Source of the DNA: Capra hircus
Lineage: Eukaryota; Chordata; Mammalia; Artiodactyla; Bovidae
Assembly: GCF_001704415.2 (NCBI RefSeq)
Contig: NC_030814.1
Coordinates: 72,099,121-72,163,120 of the forward strand
Length of the DNA: 64,000 nt
Direction: 5' to 3'
Shown: one piece after another, positions 22,961 to 34,242 of the stretch
How the letters are laid out: the number at the start of each line of letters is the position of its first letter
Numbering within the stretch: position 1 is the stretch's first letter
Notes under the pieces: generated by a model
Told to the model about the DNA's origin: nothing
What the model saw: only the letters and a program-made list of their open reading frames with translations
Database searches by the model: none
Position numbers and translations under genes: made by a program

Positions 22961-23025
22961 TATTTAGGCATAAATCTAACAAAATATGTACAGGACTTAC
23001 AAGCTGAAAACTATAAAACACTGCT
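22961..23025 (+). mobile_element. L1 LINE fragment, sense
   Basis: 'taggcataaatctaacaaaa' and 'aagctgaaaactataaaaca' match L1 ORF2 in the sense direction. Very short. Confidence 0.55.
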
Positions 23026-23640
23026 AGTGGTTTTTTTTTAATATTTAAAAATTTTAAGACTAGAAAGTTTGGATAAAGGAGATAAGTATAATTTCACCAC
23101 TAAATTGTTCTAAATTTTGCATAAGTAATTTATTTAATAAGTATTTGATGATTATCTATTATTTACAGAGAATGTGCTAAGTCCTAGGGCTAGACCTATC
23201 CTTGTCTTTCTGAAACCTACAATCTATTGGAAAAGACAGGTATTTCCTTAAAAAATCACAAGCATAAATATATAGTTACAGCTGTGATTACTTACTTTGA
23301 GGGAAAGCTGATGCGTTGTGCATATGTGGTAAGAGATTTGATCAAGTTTGGGGGTCAAGAAGACTTCTCTTAGGTCATAGTTCAGCTGAGATCTCAAGGA
23401 TGAGAAGGAGTAAACTAGGTGAACGGGGGAGTGTTGGAGGGAATCTTTCATGCAGAAGAATTGTGTGGGAAGGCTTTGTGGCAGCAAAGTAGTATGGATG
23501 TAGCTTAAGAACTGAGGGAGTGGTTAGAGCAAGAGAAATCTGGCAGGAGGTCAGATAATACAGGGCATACCATATAGACCATATTAAGAGAAAAATGTCA
23601 TATATGAAACAGTGAGATATTGAAGTTTTAAATAGTGCAA
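23026..23640. other. Unassigned intronic sequence
   Basis: No exon. The part at 23160-23560 has the look of an ancient mammalian interspersed repeat, but I cannot name a family. Confidence 0.3.
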
Positions 23641-23713
23641 TATTATTTATTTTGTTTGTTTTGGCCTTGCCATGTGGATTGTGGGACCTTAGTTTCCTTA
23701 GTTATTGGCCACT
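23641..23713 (-). mobile_element. CHR-type tRNA SINE fragment, interrupted
   Basis: 'ttatttattttgtttgtttt' to 'ttattggccact', cut by the Bov-A2 to the right. Confidence 0.55.
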
Positions 23714-23992
23714 GCTGCTGCTACTGCTGCTAAGTCACTTCAGTCGTGTCCGACTCTGTGCGACCCCCTAGATGGCAGCCCACTAGGCTCCCCTGTCCCT
23801 GTGATTCTCCAGGCAAGAACACTGGAGTAGGTTGCCATTTCCTTCTCCGATGCATGTAAGTGAAAAGTCAAAGTGAAGTCGCTCAGTCGTGTCCGACTCT
23901 TAGCGACCCCATGGACTGCAGCCCACCAGGCTCCTGCATCCATGGGATTTTCCAGGCAAGAGTGCTGGAATGGGGTGCCATTGCCTTCTCCG
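23714..23992 (-). mobile_element. Bov-A2 SINE
   Basis: Full antisense dimer with exact target duplication attggccact at 23704-23713 and 23993-24002. Confidence 0.94.
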
Positions 23993-24249
23993 ATTGGCCA
24001 CTAAGATAAGACTAAAAATGTTCCTACCTAGTGAGTCCCCGCCAGCTGTGAAAGTGAAATTATTGATATTCATGTCCTTCCTTTCCTTGGTTGGTGAATC
24101 TAGGGTCGGGGGATATATGGAAGAAGCTCTTGGTATGAATTGTAGAGATTCATGGTGTTCTTACTGAAAGTTAAGTAGTTTTCATGAATAAATATTTCTA
24201 ATTTTGTTATATTCAGTTAGTTTCCAAGCTGAAATTTGTCAGCTTTTTA

Positions 24250-24510
24250 AGTTTCTTTTTGAGAAAAGATTTATTAACCTCTTTATTGTCATGACAAGTA
24301 GCCAGAAGTCTGCGGTTGAATTTCGGTCAGAGCATCTACCCATGTAACCACCTCCTTAATCAAGATACAGAACACTTACTTCAAGAGGTACCTTTATGCC
24401 TTTTACCAGCCATTTTTCTCCCTCCTCCATCCTGGCCTGAGGCAATTACTTGACTTTTTTTTTTTTTCCCCCACTGTTGATTATATTAGTCTTTTCTAGA
24501 ATTTCAAACA
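24250..24510 (-). mobile_element. Old L1 LINE, left part
   Basis: Antisense L1M-like 3' end ('catgtaaccacctccttaat'). It continues at 25546 after the Tigger insertion. Confidence 0.65.
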
Positions 24511-24658
24511 CAGTTATACCTCAAATACTGTGGTTCAGTTCCAGACCACTGCAGTAAATCAAAATAAAGTGAGTCACATGATTTTTTGTTTCCCAGTGCA
24601 TATAAAAGTTATGTTTACACTCTAGGCTGTTAAGCTTGCAGAGTCTAAAAAAATAATT

Positions 24659-25098
24659 TTGTTGTTGTTCAACTGCTTAGTTGTGTCTGACTCTTTACGA
24701 CCCCATGGACTGCAGCACACCAGGCTTCTCTGTCCTTCACTATCATCTGGAGTTTGCTCAAGCTCATGTCTATTGGATCCATCACCAATTGATGATGCCA
24801 TTCAACCATCTCATCCTCTGTTGTCCCCTTCTCTTTCTGCCCTCAATCTTTCCCAGCATCAGGGTCTTTTCCAGTGAGTCAGCTCTTGTATCAGGTGGCC
24901 AGACTATTGGAGCTTCAGCTTCAGTATCCGTCCTTCCAATGAATATTATGGGTTGACTTCCTTTAGGATTGATTGGTTTGATCTCCTTGCTGTCTAAGGA
25001 ACTCTCTGGAGTCTGTTCTAGCACCACAGTCAAAAGCATCAATTCTTTGGCGCTCAGCCTTCTTTGTGGTCCAACTCTCACATCCATACAATGTATCT
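24659..25098 (-). mobile_element. BovB LINE 3' end, nested in Tigger
   Basis: Antisense BovB tail from 'gttgttgttcaactgcttag' to 'aactctcacatccatacaa'. Confidence 0.88.
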
Positions 25099-25245
25099 AT
25101 TGAATTAACGGGGAACTCTACCCAATACTCTGTAGCGGCCTATATGGAAAAAGAATCTTAAGAGTGAATATATGTATAACTGATTTATTTTGTTGTACAC
25201 TTAAATCTATTAATAACACAAAATTTATAAATTGATTATAATGAA
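25099..25245 (+). mobile_element. L1 LINE 3' UTR fragment
   Basis: 'ctctacccaatactctgtag', then 'agtgaatatatgtataact', then 'tgttgtacacttaaa' is the usual ruminant L1 3' UTR order. Confidence 0.6.
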
Positions 25246-26256
25246 AATGAAAAAGTTGCTAAAAATTGCTGTCATCTGAATCTTCATTGAATTATAGTAG
25301 TAACATAAAAAAATTACTGATCAAGAAAAAGAAAAAGAAAAATGAAAAAAAAATCATTGAAAGTGGGTCACCTTGATAAATATAATGAAAAAGTTTGAAA
25401 TGTTGCAAGAATTACCAAAATGTGACGCACAGATACGAAGTGAGAAAAATACTGTTGGGAGACTTGCTCCACACACGATTGCTATAAACATTCAGTTTGT
25501 AAAAAAATGCAGTATCTACAAAGTGCAAAAAATGAGGTATGCCTGTAAATGGAATCACATGGTATGTACTTATTTGTGTCTTGCTTTCTTTGCTCACCAT
25601 AATGTTTTATGTAGTTTAATTGGTGAAATAGTTTTCTATGGTATGGATAGACCACAATTTGTTTATCCATTCCCTTGTTGGTGGATATTTGGGCTGTTTA
25701 GAGATTTCGTCTATTACGAATAGGGCTACTATGATCGTGACTTTATTTCTTTTGGGTAAATACTTGAAATGGCTAGGTCATATAGTAGGTGTATGTTTTA
25801 CTTTTAAGAAACTGCCAAACTGTCTTTTCAAAGTGGTTGTACCACTTTATATTCCTAACAGCAATGTATTAGCGTTCTAGCTGCTCCTGTATTCTTATCA
25901 ATGCCTGATCTTTTTAGTCTTTTAAATTTTAGCCATGCTAGTGGATGTGTAGTGGTGTCTCACTTTATTTTTTTCCTTATCAATTTTATTGCAAAATGAT
26001 TTATGTGTAATAAACTGCATCTATTTGAAGCATATAGTGTGATGCAATTTTCCAGTTGTATACACTTGTGAAACTGCTGCCAGAATCATGATACAGTAGG
26101 TTCCCATCACCCTCAGAAGCTTCCTCATGCTCTCTTCTGTCCTTCTCTTCTTACACTCCTGAACCTTAGTAACCACTGATTTACTTTTTGTCACTATAGG
26201 TTAGGTTACATTTTATATAAATGGAATAATACAACCTTTGCTCTTTGTGACTGGCT

Positions 26257-26396
26257 TATTTCTTTGGCTGTGCTGGGTCTTACTTGCTGTGTTTGAACTT
26301 GGTTGCAGGATGTGGGACCTAGTTCTCTGACCAGGGATTGAACCCGGGTCCCCTCCTTTGGGAGCGTGGAGTCTTAACCACTGGACCACCAGGGAA
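26257..26396 (-). mobile_element. CHR-type tRNA SINE, short
   Basis: 'tttggctgtgctgggtctta' to 'ggaccaccagggaaat' in antisense. Confidence 0.8.
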
Positions 26397-26535
26397 ATTT
26401 TTCATTCAGCAAAATGATTTTGAGGTTCACTTGTATTTTTGCCTGTGTCCTTTTTATTGCTGAGTAATATTCTGTTGTATGAATAAATCATAATTTGTTT
26501 ATTCATCTGTTGATGGACATTTGGGTCATCTCATG

Positions 26536-26733
26536 GGGTTCCCTGGTGGCTCAGAGGGTGAAGTGTCTGCCTACAACATGGGAGACCCGGGTTCGATCCC
26601 TGGGTTAGGAAGATCCCCTGGAGAAGGAAATGGCAACCCACTCCTGTACTCTTCTTGCCTGGAAAATTCCACTGATGGAGGAGCTTCAGTCCATGGAATT
26701 GCAGAGTTGCACACGACTGAGCAACTTCACTTC
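26536..26733 (+). mobile_element. Bov-tA SINE
   Basis: 'ggggttccctggtggctcag' to 'gactgagcaacttcacttc'. Confidence 0.92.
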
Positions 26734-27179
26734 TTAGTGCTTGACATTGTGTGAAAAGCTTCTTTGAATGTTACTGTACAAGTCTTTATGTGGTGACATG
26801 TTTTTGTTTCTGTTGAGTAAATAGTAGTAAGCAGAATGACTGGCCTGTATAGTAGTATACATTTAATTTTAAGAAACTGCCTGACAGCTTTCCAAAGTGG
26901 CTTAAAATTTTACATTTCCATTGGCAGTGTATGAGAGATCCATGTATTCCTCATTCCTGCCCACATTAGTGTTTTCAGTATTTTTAATTGTAACCATTAT
27001 AATGGGTGTGTAGTGTTATGTCATTGTGGCTTTAATTTCTATTTTGATAACTAATGATGCAGAGCATCTTTTTCTGTTTGTTTTGCTTATTGGCTATTAG
27101 TACATTTGCTTTTGTGTCCATATCTTGCTCATTTAAAAAATTGGGTTGTCTTTTTATTATTGCATTATGAGAGTTATTT

Positions 27180-27411
27180 GGGCTTCCCTGGTGGCTCCAG
27201 TTGGTAAAGAATCCTCGTGCAGTGCAGGAGACCTCCTGTAATGCAGGAGACCTGGGTTTGATCCCTGGGTTGGGAAAATACCCTGGAGAAGGAAATGGCA
27301 ACCCACTCCAGTATTCTTGCCTGAGAAATCCCATGTGCAGAGGGGCCTGGTGAGCTACAGTTAATGGGGTTGCAAGGTTGGACACGACTTAGCAACTAAA
27401 CCATCACCACC
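27180..27411 (+). mobile_element. Bov-tA SINE with internal head duplication
   Basis: Sense copy. The head carries two 'tgcaggagacct' motifs (27222 and 27243). Its flanks (atgagagtt / ataagagtt) look like a target duplication with one difference. Confidence 0.9.
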
Positions 27412-27630
27412 ATAAGAGTTCTTTATATATTGTGACTATGAGTCTTTTGCAAGATATATGCATTGCAAATATTTTCTCCCATTTTATAACTTGTCCTTTT
27501 GTTTTCTTATTGGTGTCTTTTGAAGAATATAAGTTTTAAGTTTCATTGAAGCCTAGTTTGTCAGTTTTTTAAAAAATTCTGTGTCTTTTACTCTTTGTAT
27601 CCCGAGAAATCTTTGTTACTCAGGTCACAA

Positions 27631-28492
27631 AAATTTTGCCTTTCAGTGTTAGAAGGCATGCACACACAAAAAAACCCCAAAATGTAAGAAGGTAAAATAG
27701 TCATAATTCTTAAACACAAAAACACTAGGAGACTGGTTATGCACGTCAATTTAAATCTTCGGGTTGTTTCTGAAAATGAAGGGGTTTAGCTAGATCATTG
27801 GTAGTTCTAAACTCTTTTGGATTTTGAGCTCCTCTGAGAGTTGGATGAAAGCTATAAGAATTTTTCCCAGGGAGCATACAAAAACAAGACAGTTTTACAC
27901 ACAGTTTCAGGAGATTGTGAATCCCTTGAAGCCTAACCATAGGTCCTTTAAGGGCTTGGGGATTGGTTAAGAACCCTTAGCTAGCAGTTCTTTAAGTATT
28001 TATCTAAGATTTATCTCTTTAATTTGCCAGATTCCATTATACTTTTACCTCAGATGTCTTAGCTGTTTCTTTCTTGGTCTCCAAAAAGATTTGTTTTTCT
28101 TTGGGTAATTTCCATTATGGCGGTAACAGACCTAAGTCTAAAAGGAGGGATAGAGTGAGTGGTTAAAACGGAAAACTTCAGTGATTTTAGTAATTTATAT
28201 TAGAATATGGTACTGTTTATACAAAGTTTTGTTTTGTGTGTGTTTTTTAAATATCTGTTACAGTTTGGTGTTTGAAGAATTGCTCCCCCAACTGCAGGAT
28301 TATCATTAAAATTAATTCATTTTACTTTAGGAAGTAAAAATACATCTAATTTATCTAAAAATTTGTCTAATAGTGTTACAGGTTAAATCCTTACACATAT
28401 TCATGTTTGATAAATTTTTTTTCTTGCAAATTGACAGTTCATGTCTCGTTATCTAATGGGATGTTAGTATTTTGTGTCAGTTTGTACTTTTT
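27631..28492. other. Intron 1, unassigned
   Basis: No exon signal and no repeat family recognised. Appears to be single-copy intronic DNA. Confidence 0.35.
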
Positions 28493-28506
28493 AAATATAA
28501 TCAATA

Positions 28507-29586
28507 AGGAAAATATAAGCAAGGTGAAAAGACAGCCTTCTGAATGGGAGAAAATAATAGCAAATGAAGCAACTGACAAACAACTAATCTCAAAAATATA
28601 CAAGCAACTTAGGCAGCTCAATTCCAGAAAAATAAACGACCCAATCAAAAAATGGGCCAAAGAACTAAATAGACATTTCTCCAAAGAAGACATACGGATG
28701 GCTAACAAACACATGAAAAGATGCTCAACATCACTCATTATTAGAGAAATGCAAATCAAAACCACAATGAGGTACCACTTCACACCAGTCAGAATGGCTG
28801 CGATCCAAAAATCTGCAAGCAATAAATGCTGGAGAGGGTGTGGAGAAAAGGGAACCCTCCTACACTGTTGGTGGGAATGCAAACTAGTACAGCCACTGTG
28901 GAGAACAGTGTGGAGATTCCTTAAAAAATTGCAAATAGAACTACCTTATGACCCAACAATCCCACTACTGGGCATACACACCGAGGAAACCAGAATTGAA
29001 AGAGACACATGTACCCCAGTGTTCATCGCAGCACTGTTTATAATAGCCAGGACATGGAAACAACCTAGATGTCCATCAGCAGATGAATGGATAAGAAAGC
29101 TGTGGTACATATACACAATGGAGTATTACTCAGCCGTTAAAAAGAATTCATTCGAATCAGTTCGGATGAGATGGATGAAACTGGAGCCGATTATACAGAG
29201 TGAAGTAAGCCAGAAAGAAAAACACCAATACAGTATACTAACACATATATATGGAATTTAGAAAGATGGCAATGACGACCCTGTATGCAAGACAGCAAAA
29301 AAGACACAGATGTGTATAACGGACTTTTGGACTCAGAGGGAGAGGGAGAGGGTGGGATGATTTGGGAGAATGGCATTCTAACATGTATACTATCATGTAA
29401 TAATCGAATCGCCAGTCTATGTCTGACGCAGGATACAGCATGCTTGGGGCTGGTGCATGGGGATGACCCAGAGAGATGTTATGGGGAGGGAGGTGGGAAG
29501 GGGGTTCATGTTTGGGAACGCATGTAAGAATTAAAGATTTTAAAATTAAAAAAATAAATACATTTAAAAAAATTAAAAAAATTAAA
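28507..29586 (+). mobile_element. Young L1 LINE 3' end with exact target duplications
   Basis: A 5'-truncated sense L1. It retains an uninterrupted ORF2 C-terminal part of about 250 codons ending at 29261, including the RGCGEKGTLLHCWWECK and MEYYSAVKK stretches, then a 3' UTR with a (gggaga)n region and an A-rich tail. The exact 14-base direct repeat aaatataatcaata occurs at 28493-28506 and 29587-29600. Intactness of both frame and duplication indicates a recent insertion. It has no endonuclease or reverse transcriptase domain, so it cannot be active. Confidence 0.96.
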
Positions 29587-29683
29587 AAATATAATCAATA
29601 GCTTTTTTCATGTATACTATAAATATTTTTCTAATTTTATTGTTACTATATGTATTTAAATATATATAGACTCAAAAGTTTAG

Positions 29684-30680
29684 GTGGCGGGCGCCTGGGC
29701 TGGTCCCTAGCTGAGCCACCACCCGCTGGCTGGTCCCTGAGGCAGCTGGTGGGGTGGGGGTGCCGGGTGCACAGCCTTTCGCCATGTATACCTTCGAGGT
29801 GCGCGATGAGAACAGCAACGTCTGTGCCAACGAGGTGTTCTGGCTGCTGCTCGCCACCGGCCACCGGAAGCGGCTACAGTGGGACAACCCCAGGTTCAGC
29901 CTGATGCTGGAAGAAAGAAACCGGCTGCCCTTCGGAAGACTGGATCGTGAACCTGGGCTGATGCAGTTGGTGAATTACTACAGAGGGGCCGACAAACTGT
30001 GTTGCAAAGCATCTTCTGTGAAGCTCATCAAAACCAGCCCAGAACAGGCTGAGTCCTGCACATTGTTCTGCGAGTCCTACGTGATTTATCCAACCAACCT
30101 CAAGACTCTAGTTGCTCCAGCTCAGAATGGAATCTATCCACCGCTCCATAGTTCAAGGACAGACAACAGAGAATTTTTCCTGACTTAATATAACAGAAAG
30201 AAAGAGGAGGGAGAGGGCAATGCTTGGATTGCAAAGTCATCAGCCAGAGCCAAAGGTGAAGGCATCCTCATCTTCTCAGAGGCTATAGAACTGTTGGATT
30301 TCATAGACAACCTAGGCCAGGTGCACGTGATCCAGAAATACCTGGAGCGCCTGCTGTTCCTGGAGCCTGGTCATCGCAAGTTTGCCATCCGAAGCTGGGT
30401 GGTGGACCGTCAGTTTAATATCTACCTCTTTAGAGAGGGTGTCCTGCAGACTGCTTCAGAACTGTATCAGGTGGATAATTTCCAAGATAAAACCAGCCAC
30501 TTGACTAATCACTGCATTCAAAAGGAGTACTCAGAGAACTATGGGAATTATGAAGACGGAATGGAATTCTTTGAGGAGTTCAATCAGTACCTAACAAGTA
30601 CTTTGAACATCACCCTGGAAAGTAGTATCTTACTACAAATCAAAGGTATAATAGAGTTACCCAGTCCTATCTCTTTTGGT
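29684..30680 (+). pseudogene. TTL: TTL (tubulin tyrosine ligase) processed pseudogene
   Basis: An intronless copy of TTL, the ATP-grasp-fold enzyme that re-adds tyrosine to the C-terminus of alpha-tubulin in the cytosol. A GC-rich 5' UTR-like stretch (29684-29783) precedes an ATG at 29784. The frame reads MYTFEVRDEN, then RLPFGRLDREPGLMQLVNYYRGADKL, and continues to NITLESSILLQIK near 30645. One in-frame TAA at 30186-30188 breaks it, and one codon is missing near 30400. After about residue 285 the similarity stops, so the C-terminal quarter or so of the usual 377 residues is absent, and no poly(A) tail is seen. It lies in UIMC1 intron 1 in the same orientation. Antisense L1 follows at once. 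Non-functional. Confidence 0.88.
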
Positions 30681-30689
30681 TAAATGTGT

Positions 30690-31235
30690 CTTGATGGAGC
30701 TCTGGCAGTTTGTGCCTTTCAAGGAATTGTTCCATTTCAGTTGTCGAGTTTAAGGACAAAAATTATTTGTTATATCCCCTTATTATCTTTTTAATATCTA
30801 TATTATTTGTAGTGATGAAACTTTCTAAAATCCTTATGCTTTATCCTTCAGTTACCTTATATGGGTAATTTATATCTTCTCTCTTTCACTTGGGCAGATT
30901 GGTTAGAGGCTTATCAGTTTTATTAATCTCAGAATTCTAAAAGTCAGCTTTTGGCTTTATAGATTTTCTCTGTCATTATTGTTTTCAATTTCTTCATGTT
31001 CTTTATTATTTTTATTCTCCTTTTGAGGTGCTTGCTTTTCTTTTCTTTTTCTAGTTTCCTCAAAGTATAAGGTCAGGTCACTGATTTGAGATATTTAGTT
31101 TTTTAAAAAAATACAAGCATTTAATGCCATCAGCTTTCCTATAAGAACTCCTTAGCTGCATCCCACAGATTTTGCTTTCATGTTTTTGTTTTCATTTTAT
31201 TAAAATACTTTCTAGTTTCCCTTGTGGAAAAAAAA
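30690..31235 (-). mobile_element. L1 LINE ORF2 fragment
   Basis: Antisense L1 ('ctttcaaggaattgttccat' and 'catcccacagattttgcttt'), adjoining the truncated 3' end of the TTL pseudogene. Confidence 0.75.
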
Positions 31236-31254
31236 AAGTTTATATGTAGCTTAA

Positions 31255-32115
31255 ATTGTTAGAGAAATGTAAATCAGAACCATAATGAGGTATTACTTCA
31301 TACCGGTCAGAATGACTAGCGAAAAGTCTACACATAACAAATGCTGGAGAGGGTGTGGAGGAAAGGGAACCCTCCTACTCTGTTGGTGGGAGTGTAAATT
31401 GGTGCAGCCACTATGGAAAACAGTATGGAAGTTCCTTAAATAAAAGTAGGGCTGCCATATGATCCAGTAACCCCACTCTTAGGCATATGTCAGAAAAGAT
31501 GAAAACTCTTAATTTGAGAAGATACAGATACCCTAGTGTTCACAACAGCACTATTTACAGTAGCCAAGACATGGAGACAACTCAGGTGCCAATCTGGTTG
31601 GTTGGTTTAAGAAGATGTGCTATTGGAGGAATGGGAGCTGGGGGAGGGGGTGAGCATGCATGTGTGTGTCTGTGTATAAATAAAATGGAGTATTATGCAT
31701 AAGAATAAATGAAATAATACCATTTTCAGCAACATCAATGGACTTAGAGATTATCATACTACGTGAAGTCAGATAAAGACAAAATGTTATATAATAACAC
31801 ATATGTGGAGTCTAGAAAATAATACAAGTGAATCTATATATAAAACAGAAGCATACTCACAGACATAGTAAACAAACTTATGGTTGCCAAAGGGGAAAGG
31901 AAAATTAGGGGTAGGGGATTAACAGATATAAACTGCTATACATAAAATAGAGAAGCAGCAAGGATTTACTGTATATTACAGGGAACAATGATATTTGATA
32001 TCTTGTAATAACCTGTAAGGGAAAATAATCTGAAAAAATAACTGAATCATGTTGCTGTATGCCTAGAACCAACACAGTATTGTAGGTCATCTATACTACA
32101 ATGAAAAATGTATGT
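31255..32115 (+). mobile_element. L1 LINE 3' end
   Basis: Sense L1 from 'ttagagaaatgtaaatcaga' to 'acaatgaaaaatg', head-to-head with the preceding antisense fragment. Decayed frame. Confidence 0.85.
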
Positions 32116-32505
32116 GTTTAATATTTTCATCATTCTGTATGATTTCTTCTATTTCTTCAAGACTGAAGTCATTTAAAAATAAACATTAAGAATAGAAAAG
32201 AAATTTGTGTTTGGCTTCTATTCTTACAGTAGGGAATGATATTGTGAGTGACTAGATTGGAAGAGTTTGAGTGTGTCCTTTATTAGTGTGTCCTTTATTA
32301 CTATCCTCCCTTACTACTCAGGTTGTCCAGATGTTTTTTGACAATGAGATGTAACATTTCTCTTAGGAGTAATTGAATGATTAAACAATTTGAGAAGTTT
32401 GTAACACAGTTAATGTTCTTTTAAAATCAGTATTTAAGTCAGTGAGTCTCTGCTTTGGTTATAATAGAAAATCATCTGGAAAGTTTTTTTTTTTTTTTTT
32501 AATTT
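32116..32505. other. Intron 1, unassigned
   Basis: No exon or repeat recognised. It contains a poly(T) run at 32484-32500 and a short tandem duplication of 'gtgtcctttatta' at 32274-32300. Confidence 0.4.
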
Positions 32506-32516
32506 AGGTAGATTTC

Positions 32517-32758
32517 TGCTGCTGCTGCTGCTAAGTCACTTTAGTTGTGTCCGACTCTGCGCAACCCCATAGATGGCAGCCTACCAGGCTCCGCTGTCCC
32601 TGTGATTCTCCAGGCAAGAATATGGGAGTGGGTTGCCATTTCCTTCTCCAATGCATGAAAGTGAAAAGTGAAAGGGAAGTCGCTGTGTCGTGTCCGACTC
32701 TCAGCGACCCCACGGACTGCAGCCCACCAGGCTCCTCCGTCCATGGGACTTTCCAGGC
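32517..32758 (-). mobile_element. Bov-A2 SINE with exact target duplication
   Basis: Antisense dimer, cut short in the second unit. Direct repeat aggtagatttc at 32506-32516 and 32759-32769. Confidence 0.94.
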
Positions 32759-32870
32759 AGGTAGATTTCATAGACCGTAAAATCCAGCAGTTATCTTTTT
32801 AAAGTGTATAATTTAATGGCTTTTTGTACATTCAAAATGTTGTGCAACTACCACTATGTTCCTTTTTTTT

Positions 32871-33183
32871 AAAAGTTTTATTTATTATTTTTGGCTTTGC
32901 TAGGTCTTTGTTGCTGTGTGCAGGCTTTCTCTAGTTGTGGCAAGCAGGGGTTATTCTTCATTGTGGTGTGCGGTCTTCTCATTGTGGTGGCTTCTTTTGT
33001 AGTAGAGCACCTGCTCCAGGTGCGTGGGCTCAGTAGTTGTGGTTTGCAGCCTCTGGAGTACTGGCTCAGTAGTTGTGGTGCACAGGCTTAGTTGCCCCAG
33101 AACAGGTGGAATCTTCCCAGGCCAGGGATTGAAACTGTGTCCCCTGCATCGGCAGGTGAATTCCCTGGACCACCAGGGAAGTC
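32871..33183 (-). mobile_element. CHR-type tRNA SINE, near full length
   Basis: Antisense copy ending 'ctggaccaccagggaagtcc'. Confidence 0.85.
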
Positions 33184-33539
33184 CACTTTCTAATTCTAAA
33201 CATTTTCATCACCCCGAAAAGAAACCCAAGGCCATTAAGTAGTTACTCTGTATTTCTGTCTCCTCAAACCTCTAGTTATCTTAATCTGCTTTCTGTCTCT
33301 GTAGATTAGTCCGTTCAGGATGTTTCATATAGACAGAATCATATAATTTGTAGGCTTTTGTGTCTGGCTGCTTTCACTTAATGTGTTCTCAAGGTTTATC
33401 CATTTTGTAGCATGTGTTAGTACTTGGTTTCTTTTTAAGGCTGACCAACATTCCATTGTATGGATGGATGTACCACATTTTGTGTATCCATTCATCATTT
33501 GGATTATTTCTGTTTTTGGATATTATGATTAATGATGTT

Positions 33540-33822
33540 GTCGCTGCTGCTACTGCTGCTGCTGCGTCACTTCAGTCTTGTCTGACTCTGTGCGACCCCC
33601 TAGATGGCAGCCCACCAGGCTCCCCCATCCCTGGGATTCTCCAGGCAAGAACACTGGAGTGGGTTGCCATTTCCTTCAATGCATGAAAGTGAAAAGTGAA
33701 AGTGAAGTTGCTCAGTCGTGTCCGACTCTTAGCGACCCCATGGGCTGCAGCCTACCAGGCTCCTCCATCCATGGGATTTTCCAGGCAAGAGTACTGGAGT
33801 GGGGTGCCATTGCCTTCTCCAT
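33540..33822 (-). mobile_element. Bov-A2 SINE
   Basis: Antisense dimer starting with a (CTG)n tail at 33542-33564 and ending 'ggtgccattgccttctcc'. Confidence 0.92.
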
Positions 33823-34099
33823 GAACATTTAAGTGCAAGTCTTTGTTTGAATACTTGTTTTTAACTTTCTTGGATGTTTACTTGGGAGTAGAATTACTAG
33901 ACGTATTTTAATATTTTGAAGAATTGCCAAGCTGTTTTCCACAGCAGCTGCAGAATTTTATATCACACTATGAATGAATGAAACTTTTCATTTCTCTGCA
34001 TCCTTGCCAATGTTTGCTGTTTTCTCTAAGAAAAAAATGCAACTTTATTGAGATATAATTCACTTACCATATAATCCATCCACTTAAAGCATACAATTG

Positions 34100-34242
34100 A
34101 AATGAAAAAATAGAGCTGCTGTATGATTCAGCAGTTTTACCTCTGAGTATTTACTCAAAGAAAACAAAATACTGATTTGAAAAGATATATGCATACCAGT
34201 GTTAATTACAGCATTATTAACAAAAACCCAAGATATGGATGG
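34100..34242 (+). mobile_element. L1 LINE fragment in opposite orientation
   Basis: 'ctgctgtatgattcagcagt' and 'ttacagcattattaacaaaa' read as sense L1 between two antisense L1 blocks. Confidence 0.6.

Larger units (their letters stand above)
24511..25545. mobile_element. Tigger-type DNA transposon (internally deleted), interrupted
   Basis: The ends are CAGTTATACCTC at the left and the complement of CAGGCATACCTCAT at the right, followed by TA, as in pogo/Tigger elements. The left interior 'gttcagttccagaccactgc' and the right interior 'aatgaaaaagtttgaaat' are typical of Tigger1. Most of the transposase is missing, so it is a short non-autonomous derivative. A BovB and an L1 tail occupy its middle. 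Confidence 0.8.
25546..27630 (-). mobile_element. Old L1 LINE, continued and interrupted
   Basis: Antisense L1M-like sequence, split by a CHR SINE and two Bov-tA. A second L1 3' end begins near 25975, so at least two old copies are joined. Confidence 0.7.
32770..34095 (-). mobile_element. Old L1 LINE, interrupted
   Basis: Antisense L1M-like 3' UTR and ORF2 end, split by a CHR SINE (32871-33183) and a Bov-A2 (33540-33822). A second L1 3' end starts near 34030 ('aactttattgagatataatt'). Confidence 0.72.

Noticed and set aside
28407..29261. 284-codon open frame as a host gene
   Set aside because: It is the C-terminal end of L1 ORF2 with about 35 codons of upstream flank read through by chance.
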